From: a bacterium
Lineage (GTDB): Bacteria > Cyanobacteriota > Vampirovibrionia > Gastranaerophilales > Gastranaerophilaceae
Direction of reading: 5' to 3'
Assembly: GCA_017467605.1 (NCBI GenBank)
Contig: JAFUSQ010000017.1
Span: forward strand, 1-64,000
DNA length: 64,000 bases
Part shown: positions 36,397 through 43,987 of the stretch, piece by piece
Position numbering within the stretch: position 1 is the stretch's first letter
How the letters are laid out: the number at the start of each line of letters is the position of its first letter
Position numbers and translations under genes: made by a program
Notes under the pieces: generated by a model
Database searches by the model: none
What the model saw: the letters and a program-made list of their open reading frames with translations, nothing else
What the model was told of the DNA's origin: nothing

Positions 36397-36633
36397 ATCC
36401 CATTTTTGAGCTTTTGTTAATCTCTTTTTTATACGATATTCTTCTTTTAAGGCTTCAGATTTTGTACAAAATTCTTTTTGCCAGGCAACTAAGACAGGTT
36501 TATTTGCTTTTGTATATTTTGCACCTTTGCCAAGCAAATGTGTTTTAAAACGTTTTTCTACGTCATTTGTGTAACCGCAATAGAAAGTATCGTTTTCTGT
36601 TAATAAAATATATACAAAATGCCTATTATTCAT
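36382..36633 (-). CDS. Small GIY-YIG domain protein (UPF0213 type)
   Basis: 83 residues from the ATG at 36633 (the codon before it is TTG). It has the GIY-YIG core: FVYILLTENDTFYCGYTNDV with the conserved tyrosines, EKRFKTHLLGKGAKYTK, the catalytic arginine region and an EYRIKKRLTKAQK end. Such stand-alone YhbQ/UPF0213 proteins are thought to be DNA endonucleases, possibly in repair. A TATAAT box sits seven bases before the ATG and there is no ribosome site, so the mRNA is predicted leaderless. Confidence 0.9.
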   Translation of the reverse strand: MNNRHFVYILLTENDTFYCGYTNDVEKRFKTHLLGKGAKYTKANKPVLVAWQKEFCTKSEALKEEYRIKKRLTKAQKWDLVLS

Positions 36634-36640
36634 CAAATCT

Positions 36641-36646
36641 ATTATA
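36641..36646 (-). promoter_or_regulatory. -10 box of GIY-YIG gene, predicted leaderless
   Basis: TATAAT on the minus strand, seven bases before the ATG at 36633. Confidence 0.4.
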
Positions 36647-36675
36647 TTACATTTTATGACACAGATAAATATCTT

Positions 36676-36703
36676 TTGTATAATTTCATATATTTGATAT
36701 AAA
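36676..36703 (+). promoter_or_regulatory. Promoter of nadK, predicted leaderless
   Basis: TTGTAT (36676-36681), 16 bases, TATAAA (36698-36703) with an extended TG at 36695-36696. Eight bases separate the box from the ATG and no ribosome site is present. Confidence 0.5.
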
Positions 36704-36711
36704 CTAAACGT

Positions 36712-37500
36712 ATGAATATTGCGATTTGCTACAACCCTGATATGAATAATGCCATAGCTATTGTAGAAGATTTGAAAACTATTTTGGAAAATTCTTCTGT
36801 AACTTATTCCGTACTTGATATAAATGCCCTAAAAACGGGATTTGATATGGCATTTGTTATCGGGGGTGATGGAACAATATTAAAAGCAGTAAGATATTAT
36901 TCAAAATTTCAAACCCCTATTCTTGGTATAAACCTTGGTCGTTTGGGCTTTTTAGCACAAATATCTCATGAAAATTTGGAGATATCCGTAAAACAAATAC
37001 TTGACGGAGCTTATAGAATTGAAAAAAGGACAATGTTGACGGCGGGGAAATACATAGCATTAAATGATTTTGTTGTAAAGGGTGAATCTTCGGGGAGAAT
37101 TTCTAAATTTGCACTGGAAATAAACGGGAAATTTGTTTGTGAATATTTAGCGGACGGAATTATAGTTTCTACTCCTACAGGCTCAACTGCATACGGTATG
37201 GCTGCAGGAGGCCCGATATTATCGCCTGATGCGGGAACATTTGCAATTGTCCCTATTTGTCCCCATACTTTTGCTGCAAGACCTATTGTTATTTCTGATA
37301 CTGATGAAATTAAAATTTTACCTAAAAAAAACGGTTACTATAACGTGTTTGCAGATGGGCAGATTGCGTTTGAGTTAAATTCGGAATTAATTATAAAAAA
37401 ATCAGATATAACAGCATATCTGGTATTGCTCAATAATAGCGATTTTTATTCGGTTCTCAGGGATAAATTGCAGTGGGGCGTTTCACCTGCAGGACTTTGA
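36712..37500 (+). CDS. nadK: NAD kinase
   Basis: 262 residues. NadK phosphorylates NAD to NADP. The ATP/NAD motif GGDGT is at 51-55 with the general-base Asp in it, followed by ILGINLGRLGFLAQI (near 69-83), the family signature. The NE/D-type substrate region appears as LNDFVVKGESSGRISKF, and the SLHxRP-like metal/NAD motif as STPTGSTAYGMAAGGPILSP (near 152-171). Ends 129 bases before ftsZ on the same strand. Confidence 0.95.
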   Translation: MNIAICYNPDMNNAIAIVEDLKTILENSSVTYSVLDINALKTGFDMAFVIGGDGTILKAVRYYSKFQTPILGINLGRLGFLAQISHENLEISVKQILDGAYRIEKRTMLTAGKYIALNDFVVKGESSGRISKFALEINGKFVCEYLADGIIVSTPTGSTAYGMAAGGPILSPDAGTFAIVPICPHTFAARPIVISDTDEIKILPKKNGYYNVFADGQIAFELNSELIIKKSDITAYLVLLNNSDFYSVLRDKLQWGVSPAGL

Positions 37501-37629
37501 TTTATTAATTTTTCTTTATATTTTATATAAATTTATTGTACTTTTTTTCTATTTAAAATAATATGTTGATATAACTTGCCCAGGCGGTAGTTTAATGTTT
37601 TAGGAATATAAGTTAAAGAGGTAAATAAA

Positions 37630-38799
37630 GTGGAAAATATCGTTTCAGACATTTTTGCAAGAAAAGAAGACTCATCTGGCAGCAATTCTTCAAGACTTGG
37701 TGCTAACCCTACTAATATTAAAGTAATTGGTGTTGGCGGCGGCGGCGGTAATGCCGTTAATCGAATGATTCAATCAGGCTTGTCAGGTGTTGAATTTTGG
37801 CTTATGAATACAGATTTGCAAGTTCTTGTAAACGGTAAAACAAATAACAGAATTCAGTTAGGTGCAACATCAACTGAAGGTCTTGGCGCAGGCGGTGATC
37901 CGACAGTTGGCGAAAAAGCTGCAGAAGAAGCTCAACAAGAAATTACAAAAGCACTTGAAGGTGCTGATATGGTATTTATTACTGCCGGAATGGGTGGTGG
38001 TACCGGAACCGGTGCTGCTCCGGTTGTTGCAAAATTGGCTAAACAACTTGGTATTTTAACAATTGCTGTTGTTACAAAACCTTTCTCTTGGGAAGGTAAG
38101 AAGCGTCAAAGCCAGGCAAATAACGGACTTGAAAAATTAAAAGAGTCAGTTGATGCCGTAATCGTTGTCCCTAATGATAAATTACTTCAAGTTGTTGACA
38201 GACAAGTTTCATTGAATGAATCATTCATAATAGTTGATGAAGTTCTTTTGAGAGGTGTTCAAGGCATTTCAGATATTATTACCGTTCCCGGTATAATTAA
38301 CGTTGACTTTGCTGATGTTAAAACTGTAATGCAAGCTTCCGGTTCTGCATTGATGGGTATCGGCAGAGCACAAGGTGAAGGCAGAGCGGTTAAGGCTGCG
38401 CAGCAGGCTATTAATTCTCAATTGCTTGAATCATCAATAAACGGTGCGTCCGGTGTAATTGTTAACATTACAGGTGGTCCTGATATGGGAATTCATGAAG
38501 TTAGTGATGCTGCTTCAATTATCCATGATGCAGTTGATGAAGATGCTACAGTTATTATCGGAACTGCAGTTAACGAATCAATTCAGGGCGAAATCCAAAT
38601 TACTGTTATTGCAACAGGTTTTGAATTGAAAAATAATTCATCTATATCAATGTTTGGTTCATCATCTTCAAATGAAACTGATAAACCTCAAATGAATGCC
38701 GCTGATTTCTTCTCAGGTGCATTTAATACTCAAACAAAATCAGTATTGTCAAATAATAATTTTACAAACATTGAAATTCCTGACTTCTTAAAAAGATAA
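37630..38799 (+). CDS. ftsZ: Cell division protein FtsZ
   Basis: 389 residues with a GTG start after AGAGGT. FtsZ is the tubulin-like GTPase of the Z ring. GTP-binding motif [19 protein letters not shown] near 119-137; T7 synergy loop region [11 protein letters not shown] near 225-235. A short variable linker ends in the conserved C-terminal peptide IEIPDFLKR, which binds FtsA/ZipA/SepF-type anchors. No ftsA or ftsQ is adjacent; instead it follows nadK and is alone with its own terminator. Confidence 0.98.
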   Translation: MENIVSDIFARKEDSSGSNSSRLGANPTNIKVIGVGGGGGNAVNRMIQSGLSGVEFWLMNTDLQVLVNGKTNNRIQLGATSTEGLGAGGDPTVGEKAAEEAQQEITKALEGADMVFITAGMGGGTGTGAAPVVAKLAKQLGILTIAVVTKPFSWEGKKRQSQANNGLEKLKESVDAVIVVPNDKLLQVVDRQVSLNESFIIVDEVLLRGVQGISDIITVPGIINVDFADVKTVMQASGSALMGIGRAQGEGRAVKAAQQAINSQLLESSINGASGVIVNITGGPDMGIHEVSDAASIIHDAVDEDATVIIGTAVNESIQGEIQITVIATGFELKNNSSISMFGSSSSNETDKPQMNAADFFSGAFNTQTKSVLSNNNFTNIEIPDFLKR

Positions 38800-38820
38800 T
38801 AGTCAGAATAAATAATTACA

Positions 38821-38852
38821 AAAAAGACCTTGATTTTACCAAGGTCTTTTTT
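38821..38852 (+). terminator. Rho-independent terminator after ftsZ
   Basis: AAAAAGACCTTG, seven-base loop, CAAGGTCTTTTTT. The A- and T-runs would allow it to work for the convergent prepilin gene as well. Confidence 0.9.
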
Positions 38853-38875
38853 GTAATTTAATCGACTAATTTTTT

Positions 38876-39676
38876 CTATTTTGCGGTACTTAGTACGTAT
38901 CTTGCTGCATTTGATGCGGGTTCAACAGTTGTATCATGATATACAATCGGATAAATATCCGTAAGGTGATTTGCATCATTTTTAACAACGCAATCCTTAT
39001 AATTTTCATCATTAGCAAGCATTGTATCTGTCCCATCTGAGCATGAAACTTCTTTATTTGGTTTACTTGTTCCGTTTACATCTATCCAACCAAAACAATC
39101 TCGTCTATCACCTGTACTGTCAATTAGTTCTTTTATACTTTCTCCCACAGATATTGAGCAATTTGCAGGTCCTGCGGAAAAGAATACAATTGAACCGTCC
39201 GATAACTGATATTGATAACCTTCCGTATAATATCCATAATTCATTGCTTTTAATTCTGCATCATAATAATTGCTATCAAGATAGGTTTTACCTGTTAAAG
39301 TACCGTTAAATAATGAACAAATGGTTTTAATTTGTTCAGGATTTTGTGTTTCACAGCTTCCCATTCCGTCCCCATACTGAGCTTTTATATCACCGAAATC
39401 AAAGCCATACTGTGCTTGAGCCATTCTTCCGGCTTGATTAAGCGTTGATATGCTTTTCTTAAATTGGCTTCTGAATCTCTGGGCATTAATGTTTGCAATC
39501 AATGTTGGAATTGTCATTGCCGCAACTACTCCGATTACGCCGATGGTAATTAAGACCTCTGCCAATGTAAACCCCGCGGAGCGCAGTAGTCGTGAATTTT
39601 GGCCAAAGTTAGTAGCAATATACCCCGTCCGGCGAGGACTTTCCGCAAGTGCAAAACCTAAAATTTTGTTTTTCAT
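38876..39676 (-). CDS. Prepilin-like protein with inserted leader, pilin/HTH module 2
   Basis: 266 residues. The hydrophobic pilin helix GFTLAEVLITIGVIGVVAA begins only at residue 35, after a leader of unusual length. The first seven residues plus GFALAES (7-13) look like the original signal, so the signal motif is present twice, 28 residues apart. The globular part has ISTLNQAGRMAQAQYGFDFG and the tail motif GWIDVNGTSKPN, shared with its two relatives in the window. Cysteines near 100-115 and 165-215 may form disulfides. It is driven by a TTGACT-17-TATCAT promoter and is divergent from an XRE regulator. Role: surface or secretion pseudopilin; target unknown. Confidence 0.83.
   Translation of the reverse strand: MKNKILGFALAESPRRTGYIATNFGQNSRLLRSAGFTLAEVLITIGVIGVVAAMTIPTLIANINAQRFRSQFKKSISTLNQAGRMAQAQYGFDFGDIKAQYGDGMGSCETQNPEQIKTICSLFNGTLTGKTYLDSNYYDAELKAMNYGYYTEGYQYQLSDGSIVFFSAGPANCSISVGESIKELIDSTGDRRDCFGWIDVNGTSKPNKEVSCSDGTDTMLANDENYKDCVVKNDANHLTDIYPIVYHDTTVEPASNAARYVLSTAK
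39572..39655 (-). repeat. 84-base in-frame insert in a prepilin leader
   Basis: The insert encodes 28 residues (from F8 through G35) and is G+C-rich compared with the gene around it. The coding sequence just before and just after it repeats the GF-x-LAE signal; the two 17-base copies match at 12 positions. Short inverted GCGGA / TCCGC sequences lie near its ends. It resembles protein-coding palindromic elements such as those of Rickettsia in behaviour, but is not known to me as a named element. Confidence 0.45.
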
Positions 39677-39749
39677 AATTCTTCCCCTTTCTTTAATAAA
39701 TTTATGCTTGAAATATAAATTTTTGGCATGAATTTTTTATTATATGCAT

Positions 39750-39778
39750 ATGATATTCCTTTAACTATAAAAAGTCAA
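39750..39778 (-). promoter_or_regulatory. Sigma-70 promoter of prepilin gene 2
   Basis: Minus strand: TTGACT at 39778-39773, 17-base spacer, TATCAT at 39755-39750. The leader would be about 67 bases and has GAAAGGGGAAG just before the ATG. Confidence 0.7.
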
Positions 39779-39847
39779 CAAATATTTATGCCTAAGATTA
39801 ATTAAAATTTTTGCTCAGTTAGCTAAGAATATATTTGAGGTATATTT

Positions 39848-40168
39848 ATGTCACAAATAAAAGAACTTTTGGGTAAAAGAATAAAAGAGTTAAGAGTTTC
39901 AAGAAAACTAACGCAGGAGCAGTTATCCGAAATGACGGGTATTGGTTCTCCAAGTATAAGTAAAATTGAAAGCGGAATTTTTCATCCTACAGATGAAAAT
40001 CTTGAAAAAATTTCGCAAGCACTCAAAGTTGAACCTTATAAATTGTATATGTGCAGCCATAACAAGGATATTAGTGAGTTAAAATTTGAAATTGATAATA
40101 TGTTAAAAAACGCAAGTGAATCTGAAATTCGACTTGCGTATAAAATATTAAGCAGTTTTCTTGATTGA
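39848..40168 (+). CDS. XRE-family HTH regulator, pilin/HTH module 2
   Basis: 106 residues. Cro/CI-type helix-turn-helix at about 8-62 (RIKELRVSRKLTQEQLSEM, SPSISKIESGIF, LEKISQALKVEPYKLY), then a 40-residue helical tail (SELKFEIDNMLKNASESE) as in the regulator at 25003. TGAGGT precedes the ATG. A perfect TTAGCTAA palindrome lies about 28 bases upstream of the ATG and may be its operator. It is divergent from prepilin gene 2 and ends 3 bases before the convergent secreted-protein gene. Confidence 0.88.
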   Translation: MSQIKELLGKRIKELRVSRKLTQEQLSEMTGIGSPSISKIESGIFHPTDENLEKISQALKVEPYKLYMCSHNKDISELKFEIDNMLKNASESEIRLAYKILSSFLD

Positions 40169-40171
40169 TGT

Positions 40172-40960
40172 TTATTCGCTGAGAATTGAAAGATTAGCTA
40201 TTTCTATGTCATCATAGTCAATATGGTCACTTGGCATTAAATTTTGTCCTGTTTTTATGGTTATTTGATTTTTACTGTCTGAGATAATTAAACTATTTGG
40301 AATTTTTATTCTCTGTCCGTCACCGTTTACTTTTAATTCTCCAATAAGTTTTCCGTTAAAATAAATTTCGGCGGGACTTGCATAGGCATATTTAATTTTA
40401 TTTTGTCCCATTTGCTTGGCAAGTTTGGTGTCCAGTCCGACAATTGAGCCTATTACGAGATAGTTTGAAGCTCTTTTTGCATTAGAAGTCATAATAAAAT
40501 CTTTTGAATAGTATGGTCCAATTGATTTGAGTCTAAAATCACCTGCATTTGCAGAATTTTTCGAAAAACTGTCATCTCCAAGATGCATAACTTCATTTTC
40601 TAAAGCAATATCCATAGCTTCACTTTTTGCAATTTCAATTTTCATAGCATTATTTAGACTTGAATTGTTGTTAATTGTGATTGAAAATGGTCTGTATCCT
40701 TCTTTTTCAACATTTAATATTGTGGGTTGGGTGATTTGAATTTTTTCAATTTCAAAATTCCCGTTTGCATCAGTATAAGTTCTAAAATTTTTTTGCGGAA
40801 TCGTTATGGTAGCAAATTCAATTCCTTGTTTAGTTTGTGCATCAATAACCTGATTACTCTCTTGTTGACCCACTTTTGACACTCCGCCCGTAAATGTTGT
40901 TGCCATAACCGGATTTGATAAAATTGAAATTAGAATTAATAAATAAATATGTTTTTTCAT
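40172..40960 (-). CDS. Secreted protein with carboxypeptidase-regulatory-like domain
   Basis: 262 residues from the ATG at 40960. A signal peptide covers residues 1-20 (YLLILISILSNPVMA). Residues about 35-105 (VIDAQTKQGIEFATITIPQK, then TYTDANGNFEIEKI) match the small beta-sandwich found as CarboxypepD_reg-like or Cna-B-like domain. The remainder (ASPAEIYFNGKLIGELKVNG) is not recognised. An upstream in-frame start at 41002 is rejected: the signal peptide begins at 40960, and a TATAAA box sits exactly six bases before that ATG. Probably periplasmic or surface-exposed; function unknown. Confidence 0.72.
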   Translation of the reverse strand: MKKHIYLLILISILSNPVMATTFTGGVSKVGQQESNQVIDAQTKQGIEFATITIPQKNFRTYTDANGNFEIEKIQITQPTILNVEKEGYRPFSITINNNSSLNNAMKIEIAKSEAMDIALENEVMHLGDDSFSKNSANAGDFRLKSIGPYYSKDFIMTSNAKRASNYLVIGSIVGLDTKLAKQMGQNKIKYAYASPAEIYFNGKLIGELKVNGDGQRIKIPNSLIISDSKNQITIKTGQNLMPSDHIDYDDIEIANLSILSE

Positions 40961-40966
40961 ACAAAT

Positions 40967-40972
40967 TTTATA
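40967..40972 (-). promoter_or_regulatory. -10 box, predicted leaderless
   Basis: TATAAA on the minus strand, six bases before the ATG at 40960, with no ribosome site. Confidence 0.4.
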
Positions 40973-41042
40973 TTTTATTTGGATAAAAAAGTTATTAGTC
41001 ATAGGAATAGAGAAAGAAAGATTATATTATTTAAAAAAGTTC

Positions 41043-41072
41043 TTGAAAAATAATATTTTTTTGTTATTATAT
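41043..41072 (+). promoter_or_regulatory. Promoter of tRNA-Leu
   Basis: TTGAAA (41043-41048), 18 bases, TTATAT (41067-41072); the tRNA begins 20 bases later. Confidence 0.5.
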
Positions 41073-41091
41073 ATGTGTGACAATTGAATAA

Positions 41092-41177
41092 GCCGGTGTG
41101 ATGGAATTGGTAGACGTGCCAGACTCAAAATCTGGTGAGGATCACACCTCGTGTCGGTTCGACCCCGACCACCGGCA
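41092..41177 (+). tRNA. tRNA-Leu (CAA)
   Basis: 86 bases including the discriminator A. Acceptor arms GCCGGTG / CACCGGC pair fully. Anticodon stem CCAGA / TCTGG encloses the loop CTCAAAA, giving anticodon CAA (reads UUG). The long variable arm (type II) and the T-arm GTCGG-TTCGACC-CCGAC confirm leucine. The 3' CCA is not encoded. A terminator follows. Confidence 0.96.
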
Positions 41178-41185
41178 AATAAAAG

Positions 41186-41208
41186 ACCACCTAAGCAGGT
41201 GGTTTTTT
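41186..41208 (+). terminator. Rho-independent terminator after tRNA-Leu
   Basis: ACCACCT, loop AAGC, AGGTGGT followed by TTTTT. Confidence 0.88.
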
Positions 41209-41211
41209 ATT

Positions 41212-41352
41212 GATTTTAGTTTGTGGTCGAAGGGGAGAACCGACTTAATCGGTTCGAGCGAGGAGCGAGCAGAGAGCGAAGGCTTGACGACAAAATGGCA
41301 GCATTTGTTAAGGAGCTTTGCGAGATGTATAACGGCGGGTGGGGGTGTAAAT
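41212..41352. repeat. G+C-rich, repeat-like intergenic block
   Basis: A stretch of about 140 bases after the tRNA terminator is far richer in G and C than the surroundings. It contains a perfect hairpin GAACCGA, five bases, TCGGTTC (near 41237-41255), followed by short reiterations GAGCGAGGAGCGAGCAGAGAG. No start codon, ribosome site or conserved protein is apparent. It may be a dispersed intergenic repeat or a degraded element. Confidence 0.35.
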
Positions 41353-41412
41353 TTAATAAAATATTATTAATTTGTCGGATTATATAAAAATTTTAGAATG
41401 TATTCTTAGCGT

Positions 41413-41553
41413 ATGAAAAAACGTTATTTTTTTATTATTTTATCCATAATTCTGACAATTGCATATTTTGATCTTGTCGATACCTTTAAATATATTGATA
41501 AAATACTTTCAAATACCGTTCAAGCAGAACAGTATATTAAAAATTCAAACTAA
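41413..41553 (+). CDS. Small single-membrane-segment protein (46 residues)
   Basis: A 46-residue frame: basic MKKRYFF start, one hydrophobic stretch (FFIILSIILTIAYF), then a polar helical tail ending in EQYIKNSN. A TTGTCG-16-TAGAAT promoter-like pair ends 14 bases before the ATG, giving a near-leaderless message. No homologue is known to me; coding potential rests only on the ATG, the membrane-segment pattern and the promoter. It ends inside the stop of the convergent gene (4-base overlap). Confidence 0.4.
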   Translation: MKKRYFFIILSIILTIAYFDLVDTFKYIDKILSNTVQAEQYIKNSN

Positions 41554-42386
41554 AAAGCAAATATAAAATCATCATTTGACTCAATAGTATTTTCACTACC
41601 TTCATCTAATTCTTTTATCATTTGCGGCTTTATAAGATGTTCTAATGCATTAGGTACAAATTTCGGAGTATCATCATCAGACTGATTTTTCTTAATAGCA
41701 AAGGTTCTGACATCTTTCGGGAAAAATCTTAAATAAACATTTTGGCTGACATTTGGTGCAACAAAATCTTTGAAATATAATTTTATTTTTTCTAATTGTG
41801 AGATAGCTTGATTTTGATTACCTGCATAAAAGTACCCCTCTGAATTGGTGATATTTTTACTAAATTTTGAACTCCACATAACAACATTATTTACATTATC
41901 AGTTAATACCGTACTTGTTATAAGATTTATCGGATAACTTATTCTAAATGCCGTACCGACTTCTAAAGTTTCCCATAGTTGTCTTTTAAGTTGTGATTTA
42001 TCTGTTGTTGTATATGAGGAAACTAAAATTACTGATTTTACATTAAATTCTTTAGCAAGCTCGCTAAGTGCTTGAAAATCAATTTTTTCACTGTTTTTAT
42101 ACTGATTTAACAGGTTTTCGGTAATATTTTTTAACCGTGTATTTTCAGATAATTGATTTCTCACCTGAGGAAGTTCTATTGCATTAATTCTTTTATAACT
42201 GTTCAAATCTTGAATAATATAGTCTGCTGCAATTTCAGATGCTTCCGGAAAACAAAAATAATTCTCGCATACATGAAAAATATCGGTAGGTAATACCAAT
42301 AAATCAAATTGTACAGCTTTTGCATCTGTGCAAGAAAATAAACAAAATATTATTGTAAATAATATTTTCAAACAAATCTTTTTCAT
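41550..42386 (-). CDS. Secreted protein of unknown function
   Basis: 278 residues. Signal peptide at about 1-25 (ICLKILFTIIFCLFSCTDAKA); cysteine at 19 might allow lipidation but a lipobox is not clear. The mature part starts FDLLVLPTDIFHVCENYFCF, contains a region (about 40-160) resembling the nucleotide-fold of periplasmic proteins such as LpoB/CsgG-like or TolB N-terminal domains (ALSELAKEFNVKSVILVSSY), and ends in an acidic tail. I do not assign a family. A TGCTATAAT extended -10 box lies six bases before the ATG, with no ribosome site. It shares a short divergent control region with the WecG gene. Confidence 0.7.
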   Translation of the reverse strand: MKKICLKILFTIIFCLFSCTDAKAVQFDLLVLPTDIFHVCENYFCFPEASEIAADYIIQDLNSYKRINAIELPQVRNQLSENTRLKNITENLLNQYKNSEKIDFQALSELAKEFNVKSVILVSSYTTTDKSQLKRQLWETLEVGTAFRISYPINLITSTVLTDNVNNVVMWSSKFSKNITNSEGYFYAGNQNQAISQLEKIKLYFKDFVAPNVSQNVYLRFFPKDVRTFAIKKNQSDDDTPKFVPNALEHLIKPQMIKELDEGSENTIESNDDFIFAF

Positions 42387-42392
42387 AAATAA

Positions 42393-42401
42393 ATTATAGC
42401 A
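42393..42401 (-). promoter_or_regulatory. Extended -10 promoter, predicted leaderless
   Basis: Minus strand TGCTATAAT, ending six bases before the ATG at 42386. Confidence 0.5.
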
Positions 42402-42416
42402 TAATTAAATATAATG

Positions 42417-42425
42417 TGATATAAT
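42417..42425 (+). promoter_or_regulatory. Extended -10 promoter, predicted leaderless
   Basis: TGATATAAT, ending six bases before the ATG at 42432 of the WecG-like gene. It lies back-to-back with the promoter of 41550-42386. Confidence 0.5.
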
Positions 42426-42431
42426 AGTTTT

Positions 42432-43145
42432 ATGGATAGAGCCTTGGTTAACATATTGGGATATGGGGTTGATACATTTTCATTTGATGATGCATTAAAT
42501 TATGCAGGTTCTAATCCTGGTCAAATTGTAACCATTAATCCTGAAATGATTGCTGCAGCAGCAAAAGATGAAGCTTTTTCAAAAGTTATTTCTGATGCTG
42601 AACTTGTTGTACCAGACGGTATTGGGGTTGAAATCGGATTAAAAATTTTAGGCCATAATGTCAAAAGAATTCCCGGAATTGAGCTTGGTAAAGCTTTGAT
42701 TGTTAAGTTTAGTAACGAGGGTAAATCAATTGCTTTGGTTGGTGCAAAATCAGAAGTCATTTCTAAAACAGTAGAAAATTTAAAAAATGAAGTGCCAAAT
42801 ATAAAAATTGTATATTCGCATGACGGTTATTTTAATGATGACATTGCGATAATAAATGAAATTACAGAGGCTACACCGAATCTTGTTCTGGTCGCACTTG
42901 GCTCTCCAAAACAAGAATTTTTTATTCAAAAACTAAAATCTCAATTGCCAAATGCAACAATGATAGGCCTTGGCGGAAGTTTTGATGTATGGGCCGGCGT
43001 CGTTAACCGGGCACCCGAAATTTGGCAAAATTTGGGACTTGAATGGTTATACAGAACAATAAAAGAACCACAGAGATTTAAAAGAATATTTCCGACACTT
43101 CCATTATTTGTCTTAAAAGTATGTAAAGAAAGGTTATTCAATTAG
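42432..43145 (+). CDS. WecG/TagA/CpsF-family glycosyltransferase
   Basis: 237 residues, the family's usual length. Family marks: VTINPEMIAAA (near 35-45), VVPDGIGVEIGLKILG (near 59-74), VALGSPKQEFFIQK (near 154-167), GLGGSFDVWAGVVNRAPE (near 177-194) and the C-terminal GLEWLYRTIKEPQRFKRI. WecG adds N-acetylmannosaminuronate in enterobacterial common antigen; TagA adds N-acetylmannosamine in teichoic acid. In this genome a role in a CsaB-pyruvylated wall polymer would be consistent (CsaB is encoded at 21208). First gene of a run with the transketolase N-terminal subunit and the giant prepilin. Confidence 0.9.
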   Translation: MDRALVNILGYGVDTFSFDDALNYAGSNPGQIVTINPEMIAAAAKDEAFSKVISDAELVVPDGIGVEIGLKILGHNVKRIPGIELGKALIVKFSNEGKSIALVGAKSEVISKTVENLKNEVPNIKIVYSHDGYFNDDIAIINEITEATPNLVLVALGSPKQEFFIQKLKSQLPNATMIGLGGSFDVWAGVVNRAPEIWQNLGLEWLYRTIKEPQRFKRIFPTLPLFVLKVCKERLFN

Positions 43146-43149
43146 TAAA

Positions 43150-43974
43150 ATGCTTAGTGAAACAGATATAACAGAATTAAAGGCTTTATGCCTGGAAAAC
43201 AGACGTAATATTTTAGATATGGTTTATGAAGCTCAGTCAGGTCATATCGGCGGATCCTTATCATCTACAGAAATAATGACTGTTTTATTTCATAAATGTA
43301 TGAAACATTCACCTGAAGGTAAATATTCATCAGAATACAGCTCACGTGATCGCTTTATCTTGTCTAAGGGGCATGTTTCTCCAATTTACTATTCTGTACT
43401 TGCACAATTAGGCTTTTTCCCTAAAGAAGAACTCAAATCTTTCAGAAAACTTGGTACACGTTTGCAAGGTCACCCGTCTTTATGGACTCCGGGGGTTGAA
43501 GTCGCTACGGGTTCTCTTGGTCAAGGTCTTTCAATGGCCTGTGGTATCGCTATTTCGCTAAAAATAGATAGTAATCCGGCAAATGTTTTTGTACTTCTTG
43601 GTGATGGAGAATTGCAGGAAGGAAATATTTGGGAAGCATTTATGCAGGCATCTCACAGAAAATTAAATAACCTGATTGCTATTATTGATAGAAACAGGTT
43701 GCAGATTGATGGTAATACTGAACAGGTTAAATCATTAGATAATTTGTCTAATAAAATTAAAGCATTTAATTGGAATGTAATTGAAATTGATGGACATGAT
43801 TATCAACAAATATATACGGCAATTGAAAATGCTAAAAAGTCTGACTTGCCAACGGCTATCTTGGCTAATACTATAAAAGGCAAGGGTGTCAGCTTTATGG
43901 AGAATAATGCAGGTTGGCATGGAAAAGCTCCAAATAAAGATGAGTATGAAAAAGCAATTAGTGAATTAATATAA
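43150..43974 (+). CDS. Transketolase, N-terminal subunit
   Basis: 274 residues corresponding to the TPP-binding domain of transketolase: ILDMVYEAQSGHIGGSLSST (near 21-40), LSKGHVSPIYYSVLA (near 77-91), the TPP motif GDGELQEGNIWEAFMQASH (near 157-175), and TIKGKGVSFMENNAGWHGK (near 242-260). It needs the C-terminal subunit, encoded at 9568-10530. Start ATG 43150 is four bases after the glycosyltransferase stop without a good ribosome site of its own, implying coupling. Its separation from its partner by about 33 kb is unusual for split transketolases, which are mostly adjacent. Confidence 0.92.
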   Translation: MLSETDITELKALCLENRRNILDMVYEAQSGHIGGSLSSTEIMTVLFHKCMKHSPEGKYSSEYSSRDRFILSKGHVSPIYYSVLAQLGFFPKEELKSFRKLGTRLQGHPSLWTPGVEVATGSLGQGLSMACGIAISLKIDSNPANVFVLLGDGELQEGNIWEAFMQASHRKLNNLIAIIDRNRLQIDGNTEQVKSLDNLSNKIKAFNWNVIEIDGHDYQQIYTAIENAKKSDLPTAILANTIKGKGVSFMENNAGWHGKAPNKDEYEKAISELI

Positions 43975-43987
43975 TAACGGAGGCATG

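Noticed and set aside
36382..36633. GIY-YIG gene as homing endonuclease of a mobile intron
   Set aside because: It is a short stand-alone UPF0213-type protein with no intron structure or interrupted gene nearby.
41098..41370. 90-residue open frame on the plus strand
   Set aside because: Begins inside the tRNA-Leu gene and runs through its terminator into the G+C-rich block.
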